Positions 1 through 11,054 of a stretch of DNA of 64,000 nucleotides are shown piece after piece. The position numbers were made by a program, and so were the translations under genes. The notes under the pieces were generated by a model. That model had not been told where the DNA came from. It did not search any database and saw only the letters and a program-made list of their open reading frames with translations. How positions within the stretch are numbered: the stretch's first letter is position 1; each line of letters starts with the position of its first letter. Location of the stretch: contig CM040427.1 of assembly GCA_022702705.1 (NCBI GenBank), positions 68,856,783 through 68,920,782 on the forward strand, in the 5' to 3' direction. The DNA is from Papilionanthe hookeriana x Papilionanthe teres (Eukaryota > Streptophyta > Magnoliopsida > Asparagales > Orchidaceae).

Positions 1-1539
1 AGGGGATGTCACAGATCTGAGGCGAACCCCAATGACTTCCCAACTATCCTACTGTGCGGCTGCGTTTTGGAGACGATGTTAATTAAATGTTTAATCCTGT
101 CAATTTTATTATTTGGGACTTACACTTGCATAATACTCAATTATGCAAATAAATCTACAGAGATATGAGGATTTATGTCATACCGTACGACAACCTCGGA
201 ACCTAAAACGTGTTAGTGACTTACGCCGCGCAAGACGGCTACGACGTAGCCTCAAAGAGGAAAGTGAGGGTTCACGCCGCGCCTGGACGAGCTACCTCGA
301 AGTCCTATATGTTGTTATTTAAACTAGGAAGAGTTTGCCGATTGAAGATCCTCTTGTTGCTCAATCCAAGCTCCTCGTCATGTGTTGCCCACTTGCAGAT
401 TAGCTCCATGCTTCATTGCAGTGAAGTAATCTCTAAGGTCTAAGGTTCAAAGGTTTTGTCAAGTGTGTTCCAATGTTTCGTGTTTTGTTGTTGTTTTCGC
501 TTTAGCATGCAGAGTAAAGTAAATTGTTGCGCAAATAAAGTTACTGGAAAGTAAAGTTGACAAAGTGAAGTCGCAAAGTAGATTGCAATAAAGTAATTTA
601 CAGAAATAAACCGTAAAAACGTACTCAGGCATCCGCTACCGTTGTATGATTTGTATTGCAAGCGTGGTATCATTCGCAGGAAATCTAAATGATCTTACAG
701 TGCAAATTAAGTAAAAGGAGAAAACCCAAAGACAAAAGAGAAAGAAAACGACTCGTAGAAATCACAAGCAAAACTTATAATCACGTATGGAAAACCGGAA
801 CTAGGTGTGAGACGTCGCAAAGCGCAGGGGCTCGAGACTGGACCGTGTGCTATCCGACCTTGGAGTAAGAAGTTACCGACCCGACGATCTAAGGAGGGTA
901 GTCCTTAACCCAATCCAAGTGACTAACCGTGGACCTTTATATATTTTATAAGAAAAATTCTTTAATTTTCATGCCAAAGTTGTTGTTTAAGTTTCTATCC
1001 AGAGTTCTTTTTAACACGCAAAAGAGATTTATTTTTTTTATTTTGTAAAATATTTTGTAAAATAATAGAGCCCATAAAGCTAGTCACTCTAATCGTGCTG
1101 TGACTACTAACGACCTAAGATCACCTGGGGAAACAATCTAACCAAGAGTCGGCGAATAGTATCACCGGTCCTTTCCTCTCCCCATGGAGGGTCCTCGAGG
1201 TAGGAGATACTATTCTAATTATCCCTCGTATCCCTCGTATCCTTCGTGTAAGCACACATAAGCATTATTATCATCGCCCTCGCCACCTGGACCTCGACTC
1301 ACACCGGTCCGATGATCCATATGTGGCAAAACAAATGTCCCCATTCGCGGTGAGGATTTGAGTGTAATGTTCGAGCTCAAATCCAGGTGCATCGGGTTTC
1401 AATATTGGTTAAGTCATTTCGTGGAATTCCACAATCGATTTAATTAAGGAAGGGTGAACCAAGCCTCGATGCATTCTCCGGTCTCAGTGTCTTGATCGAC
1501 TCGTGAATTAGTGTCGTGTGCCTAGTTTCACTATGCATT

Positions 1540-1850
1540 CGAAGGTTAGGTGGACGACTCTCACTTAGGGTGTGCTCCTGGGCTTAGGAAGCATACGTCG
1601 TGAATTAGGTGAAGGAGGTTTCACCTGGCGTGCACCTAGGTATGGGAAGCTTATGCTCGTGATTTAGGTGTGTAGCTCTCACCTAGGGTGTGCTCCTACA
1701 GGTATGGTAGCTCTATGCCTGTGAATTAGGTGGATGGCTCTCACCTGACGTGTGCTCCTAAGATCTGGGAGGCTTACGCTGAAGGACTAAGAGGATGGGT
1801 TCTCACCTGCAGAGTGTGCACTCAGGATTGTAGAACCTATCGCCGTGACT
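1540..1850 (+). repeat. Imperfect ~60-65 bp tandem repeats (CTCACCTA...TGTGCTCCTA) in LTR copy 1
   Basis: About five diverged units share the core tctcacctagggtgtgctcc followed by tatgggaagc-like and gaattaggtg-like segments. The same array occurs in copy 2 at about 24160-24450, so it is a resident feature of the LTR. Confidence 0.7.
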
Positions 1851-2159
1851 CGTGCTTGGAGTGATTTAAGGTGTTCTACACTCACTTAAGTGTTTTCTAA
1901 CTAAACCTCAAATATCCCTAAGTGTTTCCAATTAAATCGGAATTTCCGTTTTGTGACTTAACCGTTTTAAAAGAACAAAAATAAGTCAAGAGAACAAAAG
2001 AGGCCGACTCGCTTCAAAAACTGGTAAAGCCAAAAGGGAAGAAAAGCAAGTGAGTCGAGCTGAAAAAATAAATGTTCAAATGGTGCGTCGAAGTATTGCC
2101 GGCAGAGCAGCTAGCAAGCCTACGCGATGACCCTACAAGCTCCTACGGCTCCGGACAGA

Positions 2160-2870
2160 CAACAATAAGCATCCCACAACACTTTTATGGCCTTTAAATA
2201 CTTCAAACAACAATTCTAGCATCAAAGAGCGCTCATACAGAATTGGACAACACCTCTAAAGCGATTAATAGCTTCCAAACAGCCACCTACAGCGAAGACT
2301 AGCTTCCAAACAACTCTCACAACAATTCTGAACCTCAAATAACACTTTTACAGAGATTTGTAGCTCCAAACAGTGATTATGAGGATCCAAACAACAATTA
2401 TGAAGTTTCCCCATCTCCAAGCAGCAATTATAAGGTTCAAACAACAATTATATTCTTCCAAACATCACTTTTACTCCTCCAAACAGCACTTAACAGCAAA
2501 TCATAAACCTCTCACAGCACTTGATAGCTTACAAGCATCTTTCGAGGCTCTCAAACAGCAGCTAACAGCTCACCCAAGCACCCCTACAGCACTTTCTAAG
2601 CCTCTCAAAGCACTTACCGGCTCACGGCAGATTTTATAGCTTTCCCAGCAGCTTTCCGCAACTATTAAGCCCAAAACAGTATCTCCAAACACAAACAACA
2701 GCCCTAACAGCAACCTAAACATCGAACAACAGCTTTTCGAGTCTTGGACAGCACTTTAAAGCCCCTCACAAGCACTCCAAACAGCACTTACAGACTTCTC
2801 ACAAAGCAAGTATTGCTTTCCAGACCTTCCTTACGAGCACCAATGTTTCAAACAACAAGTACATAGAGTA
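2160..2870 (+). repeat. Degenerate CAAACAGCAnTT-type short repeats in LTR copy 1
   Basis: Many copies of tccaaacagcactt, caaacaacaatt and similar 14-20 bp units occur without fixed period. The matching block in copy 2 is about 24720-25090. ORFs here merely translate the repeat. Confidence 0.65.
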
Positions 2871-3799
2871 GAAAAATAGCTTTTCCAATTTGCAAACAAG
2901 AAAAAAAAACATCAAAGAGCCATTTAACTCCTGTAGCAAACGACTATTTGGAGCATCGTAGTGATTGCATTTGGATGTTCAAAGTACAAAACCAGCAAAG
3001 AGACATTTATCTTGAAGTGTACGCTCATTTAGAGCTTTAATGTGAGTTATGAAACATGTGAATGTACCACGATTAAGAAAAATTGTACTTATACGATTAG
3101 GAATTAAGGATGGTGCATGTGAACACATGAGGATAAAGCAACATGTACACGTGCAATTGAGGCTCAAGCATCAAGTGTGCTAATATTTATGAATTAGAGA
3201 ATCCGTATTCTTGAATTTTCAAAAGCAAAGCAACGACACTTGTAAAAAAAAATGAAAAGCTCGTAGGTTTTCTTCAAAAGAAAGGCACCAAAATATTCAA
3301 ATTTTTACAAACCCAAAGACGTGAAATTCAAATTTTCTCAAACAAAAATGAGTAAGTATCGAGTCTCTTTGTCTCCCATAAATCCTTTCAAGACAATAAA
3401 TACATGTAAAGTCAAGACAATATTTGGATCCCAAGACCACAAAAGGCGAACCAATGATCGATACTATCCACTATAATGCATTGCTTGAAACGTTTAGAGA
3501 AGCTTTGAAAATACTCAAGTGAACCATTAACAATTAGAAGGGATTAAACATTCTTCAAGCAATATATCCAAGCGAGTTTATTTCCTATGCATGCAGACTT
3601 AATAGCACAGAATATAAAAAAAAGATGAAAGAAAATGTTACCAATGATTGCATCGATATGTGGCCACTTTCAAATTTTTGCCATGCTTTCTTGTAAAAGA
3701 GATTTCAGATCATGCTAATATGCGACGTTATACAGTATTTATACCAAATATTAAAACAAGCAAGGATTGAGATCAATACCTCAAAATCTTACCTACGAG

Positions 3800-4520
3800 C
3801 ACGGGCACTAGGAAGCGAGTCAAGGGTTCCGGAGCAGGAAGAGCTGGGCAGAGCAAAACAGAAGAACCACAAGAACACCTTCCCCAAAGTCCTCAGCTTC
3901 AAGATTTTGTCGACAGTGACGGTGAGAATCGAGGGAGTTCGTTCAGCCGAGGGAAAGCGGCGAAGCAGGCTAGGAAGGACTTGGACGCGGAGAAGGCAGG
4001 AGGCGGGATCGAAGAGTCTTCAGTCGAGCGGGTGTTTTGTCGTGCGAATCGTGAGGGAGGAGCGGGATCGAGTGGAGATTCGGCGAGGAAGGAGGCGTGC
4101 GCGGGAGATTACGAGCGGGATTCAGAGGAGCCGAGTGAGGGTTTCGCGCGAGAGGAGAGACGAGCGAGGTGGCGAACGGGAGCGGGAGGCGAGGCGAGTC
4201 GAATGTCCGTTCGGTCGAGCGAGGAGAAAGGAGGCGGAGTCGAGCGGCGGCGGGAAGCGAACGTCGAGCGTAGGGAGCGGACGGGCTTCGGTTTGCAGAG
4301 AGGAGCGGGAGAGAGGAGACGAGCAGGAGCTAGGTCGCAGGGAGGTCGAGCGGGGCTCGTGTTCTGGACGCGGGGAGCGGCGAGCGGCGTGAGGCCGAGC
4401 GGGGGGAGGAAGAGCAGGCTAATGTCCTGGACGCGGGGAGCGGCGAGCGGCGTGAGGCCGAGCGGGGGGAGGAAGAGCAGGCTAATGTCGAATCCAGGGA
4501 GAAGCCACCCCGCCTAATTC
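3800..4520 (+). repeat. GC-rich, G-over-C skewed block in LTR copy 1
   Basis: A long stretch dominated by gagcg, gcgag and gggag words, with far more purines on the + strand and many CpG sites, stands out from AT-rich surroundings. Copy 2 has the equivalent block at about 25880-26640. It leaves long spurious ORFs open on both strands. Confidence 0.65.
4364..4489 (+). repeat. 63-bp tandem duplication inside the GC-rich block
   Basis: Two adjacent, essentially identical 63-bp units (4364-4426 and 4427-4489) each begin ctggacgcggggagcgg and end gctaatgtc. The period is a multiple of three, which keeps an overlapping ORF open. Copy 2 of the LTR does not carry the doubled unit. Confidence 0.85.
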
Positions 4521-5241
4521 TATAGCCGCGCTTCGAAATTGTCCGTTACAGGACATTAGGCGGGCTATTAAATTATTACCATGTGCAGAGGAGCCTCAAT
4601 TAGAAAATATTAACACTTAATTATATTTAATTAATGTGTGATTAAATGACTTATTTGAATTTTGAATTTGAAATTCAAAATTAGAAGAGCTGAGGTGATT
4701 AGCCCGAATTCAACCCTGCTCAAACCCGAATTGAACCTGAGTCGAGCTTGGACCCGCCTCCCGCAAATAAAAAAAAAAAAAAATGTGCATCGATTTTCGT
4801 GCCGATTGCGCGCGTGCGAAACCACGACGAATATGGGTACGCTTCCTAGCTAAATTCGATGTCCCGGACGCATCCGTGTGGTCCGTTTCGTCATCCGGGA
4901 TCGTCCGGACAAGTTCGCCAACGGTCGGGCCAAAAAAGTGTCAAATTGTGGTGTGTGCGAATTCGAGCATCATTGAGGGTTCACTAGGCGCCGTTCGATC
5001 CTATGGGAACTCATTTTTCGAGCCATCTACATGGTAGTCCTTAGCCACTTCGCAACCGTGAGTCGAGTGCTTGGGACTCACTCATGCGAGGTTTCACAAA
5101 AACGAGTTTAGAAGTGGCTCGAAGCTCTATGGGAGGTGGGTTCCGTGACTAGTCCGCTAGGATGGTCAATAAGGAACTCCTAAAGCTAGATCCTAGGGTC
5201 TAAGAGGAATATCCTAAGACCTCACTAAAATGAGGTCAACA

Positions 5242-7296
5242 ATGCGATGCTAGATTTGAGCGCTCGCTCCGCCTGTTCATCTAGACTAAATTGGTCTAGT
5301 TTTTCCCCTTATGAGACGTCTGGATCTCGTGAGCCACTCTTAATTACCCTCTTATCATATATTTGCTTTTGTTAGAATCTAGGGTTTAGTTTTTACTTGA
5401 GATTTTTCGGGACAGCTGCTAGCATCTTCGTTTTTCCCTTCGAGAGCAGTATCCAATAATCGAGTGGTGCTCCGACGTTTTCTCGCTTTCGAGGTGGTAT
5501 TTATCTTTCCTTATCCTCTTCTGCAGCCTCCCCATCACCTCTATTAGCCCACTTCCTTGTTGCAATTGTCTGTAATAGCCTTATTTTGTTATTTTTTATA
5601 GTTCTTATTATCTAGTTGCCTCGATCCCACCCCCCCTCCTTTTCTGCGGCCGCATAGAACAGCGTCCCGTTGCTTTTCCTATGTTGTTCTGTATAATCAA
5701 TCGGCTGCCAACCCTTGCAGCCTCTACCCTTCCCCAACCTTCCCGCGTCACTCCCAATCTTCATTCCTCGTTGTCGTCATCCTAAAAGCAGCAAACATGT
5801 TTTTTTTCTTGCTGTCCAGTCACCCCGTTTTCCTATCACTCCCAGAAAACCACTCTAATAGTTGTTATACTTCTTCCCAGCGCCCATATCATCTTTCCCG
5901 CCACTTGCCTCCTTTTCCAAACTCCATAGTCGATCACCACCACCCCTAGATCGATCTCCAGTGTAAGTTTGTATCGTATCTATTATTGTTTCCACTTTCA
6001 GTGTGTTGGTTGTAACCATCTATTGGCTTTTCGGTAATATTATTTGTTTGTTTATTGTGGTTTGGGTTAACTTTAGTATCACATATAGTTTACAACAATC
6101 CAACATATCATAGAGGGCTCTATTTGAAACCCATGAGTTGCATCATCCAAAGGGATTCTATAGCCTCTAAGTTGAAGAAAGAAACTATCCTAGAATCTCA
6201 GACTATCCAAGCTAAAAAAAGGATAAGACTACTTCTGGTAAAAAAATAACAAGATGCTAATGGAACAAAGAGAGAAATCATCTCTGGGTTAGGATCCGCT
6301 TTAAACATCTTGAGCGTTCTAGACAAACCACATGTTCATATTAATCATGTGGCTAGTCAGATGGGTGAGCAAGTATACTTCTATGAAAGAAAATATGATG
6401 AATGCAATATTTGTCCTTAGTGTGGATGTATTATTAATATGACTTGAGTTATGACTATGCAATGAAAAATTTTTTAAAATTTTAATAAGCTATTCAAAAA
6501 TGTAAAATTTTGATTATGAAAATCATAATATTCTTTTATCCTATAACTTCTAAAATTAAATCTTTTCAAGTATTAAAATTTAAATTTAAAAAAAAAGTTT
6601 TATCCTATGAGCTTACTTGTGTACGTGAGCCTAGACCAACCACAATCAATAACAAAGCCTTTAAAAAGCAACACTTGCATAAAGAAAGAATCATGTATCA
6701 TGAAAGAATATAAAAGGTCAAGTATTGTTGAGTCAGCAATATATCCCAGAAATAATATAAGTGGTGGTTAGACTCCACATGTACAACTCAATCCTAAATC
6801 TGTAAAACAAAATATTTCAAAATTAAGATACGAGACATCAGCATTCAACCATGGTTCTCATCTTAGCATGATTCTGATCTTTATTCTAAGGAACTCATGT
6901 CCATACCTTATTTCTAATACAGATTGATTCCTAGAACTCCAGAAAACATAAGAAGAATATAAGCATAGAAGACAAGATCCCTACAAAATAGAGGTCAGTG
7001 AATATATATCTTACACATGTGAAAATGTGAGTCATGTCCGATGAAAATTATTTTGCCAGCACCAACAAAAAATTGCATTTAATATAATTTATTGCATTTC
7101 TTATAGTGGATGTGAGCAAGAAGATCACATATAGTCCTAATCTGGTGCACATATCCCAAATCCAGTAAACTCTCAAAAGCGATACGCTAAAAAAATATAT
7201 AATTAGGCACAAATAATCATAAAACTATCGCCAGATGTATGAAAATCCTAACTAAATTTTGCCCTAACCTAAACAAGGATCTAAGTGGGTGTGCTG
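5242..7296. other. Unassigned intronic or intergenic DNA with a retroelement-like leader motif
   Basis: No exon or coding domain was recognised. At about 5425-5510 a stretch (tttttcccttcgagag, gtatccaa, gtggtgctccgac, gaggtggtatttatctt) resembles 51858-51935, which suggests the same retroelement family. 5510-5950 is pyrimidine-rich. 6420-7200 is AT-rich. Confidence 0.4.
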
Positions 7297-7762
7297 TTAG
7301 GGGCTGCATGGCAACGGATGAAATTTTACTTAGTAGGATTTAGTAAATCTTGTAAATCGAGATTCAGTAAATCCTGAAAGGATTAAATCTCAAAAACTGT
7401 TTGGCAATTGATTTAATAAATCCTGTTAAATTATGGGAAACTGTTTGGCAATTTTTGTCGGGATTTAAAAATCTGTTATGATTGTTATATTCTATCAAAT
7501 CATAATATGATTTAATAAATAAATTATATAAATTCGACTTCTTAAAATATTCCAAATTAGTCAAACTAACTTATTAAATTCAACTAATATTTAATTTCAA
7601 AATATATTAATTAATAATTATAGATTTACTTTATAAATTTTTTATTAAATTAATTATTAAATAGAAATTTAACATTAATGAAAGAATAATTAATTAGTTA
7701 TTAATTATATTTATTAATTCAGCTTAAATCCTGCTCTAAATCCATTAACAGAGAGGCCCTAA
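7297..7762. mobile_element. Non-autonomous TIR element (hAT-like MITE), ~466 bp
   Basis: The left end ttaggggctgcatggcaacg and the right end gagaggccctaa form an imperfect terminal inverted repeat (TTAGGGxCT...). The interior is AT-rich with internal inverted copies of ggatttaaaatcctg-like sequence and no coding capacity. No clean target duplication was seen, so the exact ends and superfamily are uncertain. Confidence 0.5.
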
Positions 7763-8791
7763 GAACATATACCTAAGTATGTGCAAGTGAGTGTGTGGCC
7801 AAAGCTATTCATGTGATTTTGACATAGTCACCAAGCCTTTCCCCATCGTAAGAGTCTAAGTAAGGTAGGATTCATCGGTTTTGTATATTTCATTTTAAAT
7901 TATATTTTAAATATATTTAGATATAAATGATTATTAGAAAGAAAGTAAATTTTGATTTTTTCTTTAAATTGATCGAATGATCTAAATAAATAATATGTTT
8001 TACTTTAAAATATATTTCAAAATGTAATTATAAAAATAGATTTAGGTAAACTAGGTTTTTTTTTGTTTAAAATAATGACCTCACGTATGGTACAAATTAA
8101 CAAAATGATAAGTTTTAGGTTACTTATACCTTTGGCACAATCATATGTAATATGATTACAAAATGTGATCATTTCGCCTAATAGAAAATACCTATAGGTA
8201 AGGCTTTTACCACATTATAATCACAGCTTTTTACATCTGGAAAAGAATCTTGCCACTGAAATGCTAAGCAACCTAATCTAAATGCTATGACATGAAGTTG
8301 TGCCCCAAATGGGCAAAGACGACACACATCGGCAATCTAGTGGGTGCTTGTCATGATGAACAAGGTGATGTCCCATCATAAAACAAATAAAGTGATGTTC
8401 CATCTAGAATATACAAGGTGATATTTAGTCATGAAACAATCAAGGTAATATTTCACCATAAAACGAACAGGATGAGCCAATCATCATCTAAGCAAATCAA
8501 TTAATTAAATCAATAATAAAATTAATTATTATCTTATCTAATTTTGGGATGACACTAGTACACTTTGCTTACCATGAGTGTTTGTGAGTGTACTAACCTA
8601 ACTTACCACCTACAATGAAAATGAATGCTACCTCAGCTCACTGCATAATGAAAATGAATGTAAGTTATAATATTTTTATTTATTTTTTTATTAAAGCTGA
8701 TTTACTCTCATCACATACGACATGTAATTGTTCTCAAAGAAATGACCATGGAAATTGTGACACACATAAAGGAACATAATCTTACATTTGG
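7763..8791. other. AT-rich unassigned stretch
   Basis: No gene was found. It contains a short array of degenerate ~34-bp units at about 8355-8475 (aaggtgatgtcccatcataa, aaagtgatgttccatc, aaggtgatatttagtcatg, aaggtaatatttcaccataa). The rest shows nothing I can name. Confidence 0.4.
8355..8475 (+). repeat. Degenerate ~34-bp tandem units
   Basis: Four variants of aaggtgatgtcccatcataa are separated by acaaac-like linkers. They are clearly related but diverged. Confidence 0.55.
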
Positions 8792-9113
8792 AAGTCCATT
8801 TCAAGCACAAGAACATGCTCATATTTCCACCATAATCAGAGGGGGTCACTCATTAGCCATATTGACATGATAATTTACACAACAAGAGAATGAAACATAA
8901 AACCGTAATGTATAATATGAAAGATGATGTGATGATTCCAAACCACTTTAAAAAGTCCATTTCAAGCGCAAGAACATGCTCATATTTCCACCATAATCAG
9001 AGGGGCTCACTCATTAGCCATATTGACTTGATAGTTTACACAACAAGAGAATGAAACATAAAACCGTAATGTAAAATATGAAAGATGATGTGATGATTCC
9101 AAACCACTTTAAA
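8792..9113 (+). repeat. 161-bp tandem duplication, two copies
   Basis: Units 8792-8952 and 8953-9113 both begin aagtccatttcaagc and run through caagaacatgctcatatttc to ccaaaccactttaaaaa, with only a handful of differences. There is no coding content. The near identity points to a recent local duplication. Confidence 0.9.
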
Positions 9114-10120
9114 AATTTTAAAAATGTGTGAACCAAAGTCTGAAATATGAAATGAAATATCTAAAAACACATTAACTCATAATCTATCATGCGAACTTAA
9201 CTTATTCGATGACAATATATCCAAATCTCCTTACTCCCATTGGGGTTGGGTTCTAGGTGGTGTGGTGTACCAATCATATCATCATATATGATAGTAACAT
9301 GTAATCCATCATTTCCTTAGGTGCACCAAGCATGCCATCATATACAGTGGTAACATGCTCACCATCACTTGCTAGATCAAAAAAGTTTTTTGAAGGATAT
9401 CTCTTATGATTTAGTGAATGAAAATCTTGATCCACGTTGTCATAAATATAATTGTTATACATCCCACCAAAATATTGTTAATCAAACAAATGCTAAGAGT
9501 TGAAAACCATGTCAACAAGTTCATGATTCTAAATCGTAAATATGAAGATAAAAGAGAACAAAGCTTTGGAGTCCTCAAGGAAATGAAATAGGTTTTACGC
9601 AAACTTCATACATTTGATTTTCTCTAATATCAGTCTACCCTGTGCCTCTAAAATCAGACAAAAGGGTTTCTAAATAAGAGGAAAATGACGATCTCACCAT
9701 CTCGGTGTTGTGATAGTTCTCTGTCTCACCAAGTTTCTGTTTGCATAAACAAGAGGTTTTAAATGTTGGTAGCTTCCTTTCTCCGAACTCTTTTTCAAGT
9801 TCCAAGAGAACTAACTCAAGGACTCACTCCCACACTCTCTAGTAAAGGAGGAATGACTCTAACGTAGGCTAGAAATGCAAGGAGGAGAAAGGGAGAATAA
9901 AAAGTGAAAAAGCAGTCCTCTATTATTTTTCTCCACCCAAGACTCCATTGGCTGCTCAAAAAGAATATCACACAAACAGAGGCAGCCTACATACTCATCC
10001 AAATAACCTTCATTTTTTCCTCCAAATATCACAAAATAATTTTTAAATCTCACCTAAAAATTAATCCTATTTTTTAAAGGGAGGGGATCATTCTTCACTC
10101 ATATTGGCTATTCCCTCCTT
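9114..10120. other. Unassigned DNA
   Basis: No exon was recognised. Around 9250-9365 two imperfect ~60-bp units share gtgnaccaancat, catcatata and gtaacatg. Short ORFs here show no domain signal. Confidence 0.35.
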
Positions 10121-10246
10121 GCCCATGCCAAAAATTTTGCTAGAGCTTAGTTGAAATTATCAAAATCTACTCCAAACTTGCAAGCCCATGCCAAAATTTT
10201 GGCTAGAGATTAGTTGAAATTATCAAAATCTACTCCAAACTTGAGA
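10121..10246 (+). repeat. 63-bp tandem duplication, two copies
   Basis: Units start gcccatgccaaaa at 10121 and 10184 and run through gaaattatcaaaatctactc to ccaaacttg, with three or four differences. Confidence 0.85.
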
Positions 10247-10950
10247 GTGGCCGCACCTAGCGCCCATATGCGGACACCACTCACGCGCCCTGCTTCCTGA
10301 CACTCACACGTGCTTAGAGTGCTCAAACATCACGCACATTGCTTGCACATGCGCCGATGTGCAGTATGGATGTTTTGATGTTTCATGTGCTAGGTAGACC
10401 CAGTGCCATGTGCGTGCGGTGCCAATGCGCCAAACCCAATTGCACTCTCGTGTTTGGAGCAAATTTTGCTATTTTAAACCCACCATTAGCAAAAATTTTG
10501 ACAGAATAAACCAGAGTTATAAATTATCAAATGTTTTGTTTTCCAGTACAAACATGTTTGGTGTAGCAAAACTGAGAATACTAATTTGTACGGAAATTGC
10601 CATCGAAGCTGGGCTTGAGTGGTATACACTTGTCATGAAAAGAGAGCTGATGGAGTACCTATAAAAGTAGAGGAAAAAACTCTAAGAAAATTAGATAGTA
10701 AATTAAATTTAGTTGGTTATAAGTCGTTAGAATTGATTAGTTAAATTAAGATTTTTGTGAATGCTTCTTTTAACTTGAAATGCTGTCAAGGTCTTATAAA
10801 GCAAAATCTGGATGCATAGGATAAGAATGAAGAGTAGATTTTTTTTGTCTTTATTCCTGACTAAAGATAGCGTTAGTTTCTCTATATCATAAGTTATAAA
10901 GCTTAATGGAGGAAGATTTATATTTGATGACATAACCACTATTTTTACAG
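10247..10950 (+). other. Intron sequence upstream of SBE2 exon A
   Basis: 10247-10460 is GC-richer with many GCGC and CACGC words and looks repeat-derived. 10460-10950 is AT-rich intron ending in the tttttacag acceptor. No upstream branching-enzyme exon (the region ending VTIGED) was found anywhere from 5242 to 10950. Confidence 0.45.
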
Positions 10951-11054
10951 GTCAGTGGAATGCCAACTTTCTGCATCCCTATTGAAGATGGTGGCATTGG
11001 TTTTGATTACCGTCTTCAAATGGCGATTCCTGATAAATGGATCGAAATTCTTAA
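10951..11054 (+). CDS. SBE2: SBE2 exon A (first exon in window)
   Basis: The acceptor is atttttacag and the donor is AA|GTGAGT, so the last codon is split 2+1. The exon starts in phase 0 and encodes VSGMPTFCIP, then a Gly-rich loop, FDYRLQMAIPDKW and IEILK. In the family this follows VTIGED, which carries the general acid glutamate; that residue must be on an upstream exon not found in this window. Confidence 0.93.

Larger units (their letters stand above)
1..5241 (+). mobile_element. Very long LTR-like unit, copy 1 (left end cut by window)
   Basis: It is co-linear with the complete copy at 22092-27395: base 1 here matches about 22636 there, so roughly 540 bp lie left of the window. Shared landmarks run in order: aggggatgtcac start, CACCTA-type tandem repeats, CAAACAGCA-type repeats, a G-rich block, and the end aaaatgaggtcaaca. 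This copy is about 480 bp longer over the shared part. It ends with CA at 5241, and a putative target duplication cannot be tested because the other end is missing. The several short ORFs in it are compositional and encode nothing I recognise. It could be a solo LTR or one end of a larger element. Confidence 0.75.

Noticed and set aside
2160..2870. CRISPR-like array
   Set aside because: The short repeats are degenerate, have no constant spacers and occur inside a plant LTR.
3712..4517. Two long overlapping + strand ORFs (226 and 178 codons)
   Set aside because: Both are Arg/Glu/Gly-rich translations of the skewed GC-rich LTR block, partly of a 63-bp tandem repeat. No domain is seen and the frames are not conserved in the second LTR copy.
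5242..10950. An upstream SBE2 exon carrying the catalytic VTIGED motif
   Set aside because: I looked for the expected coding phrases on the + strand and found none; the preceding exon is presumably left of the window.
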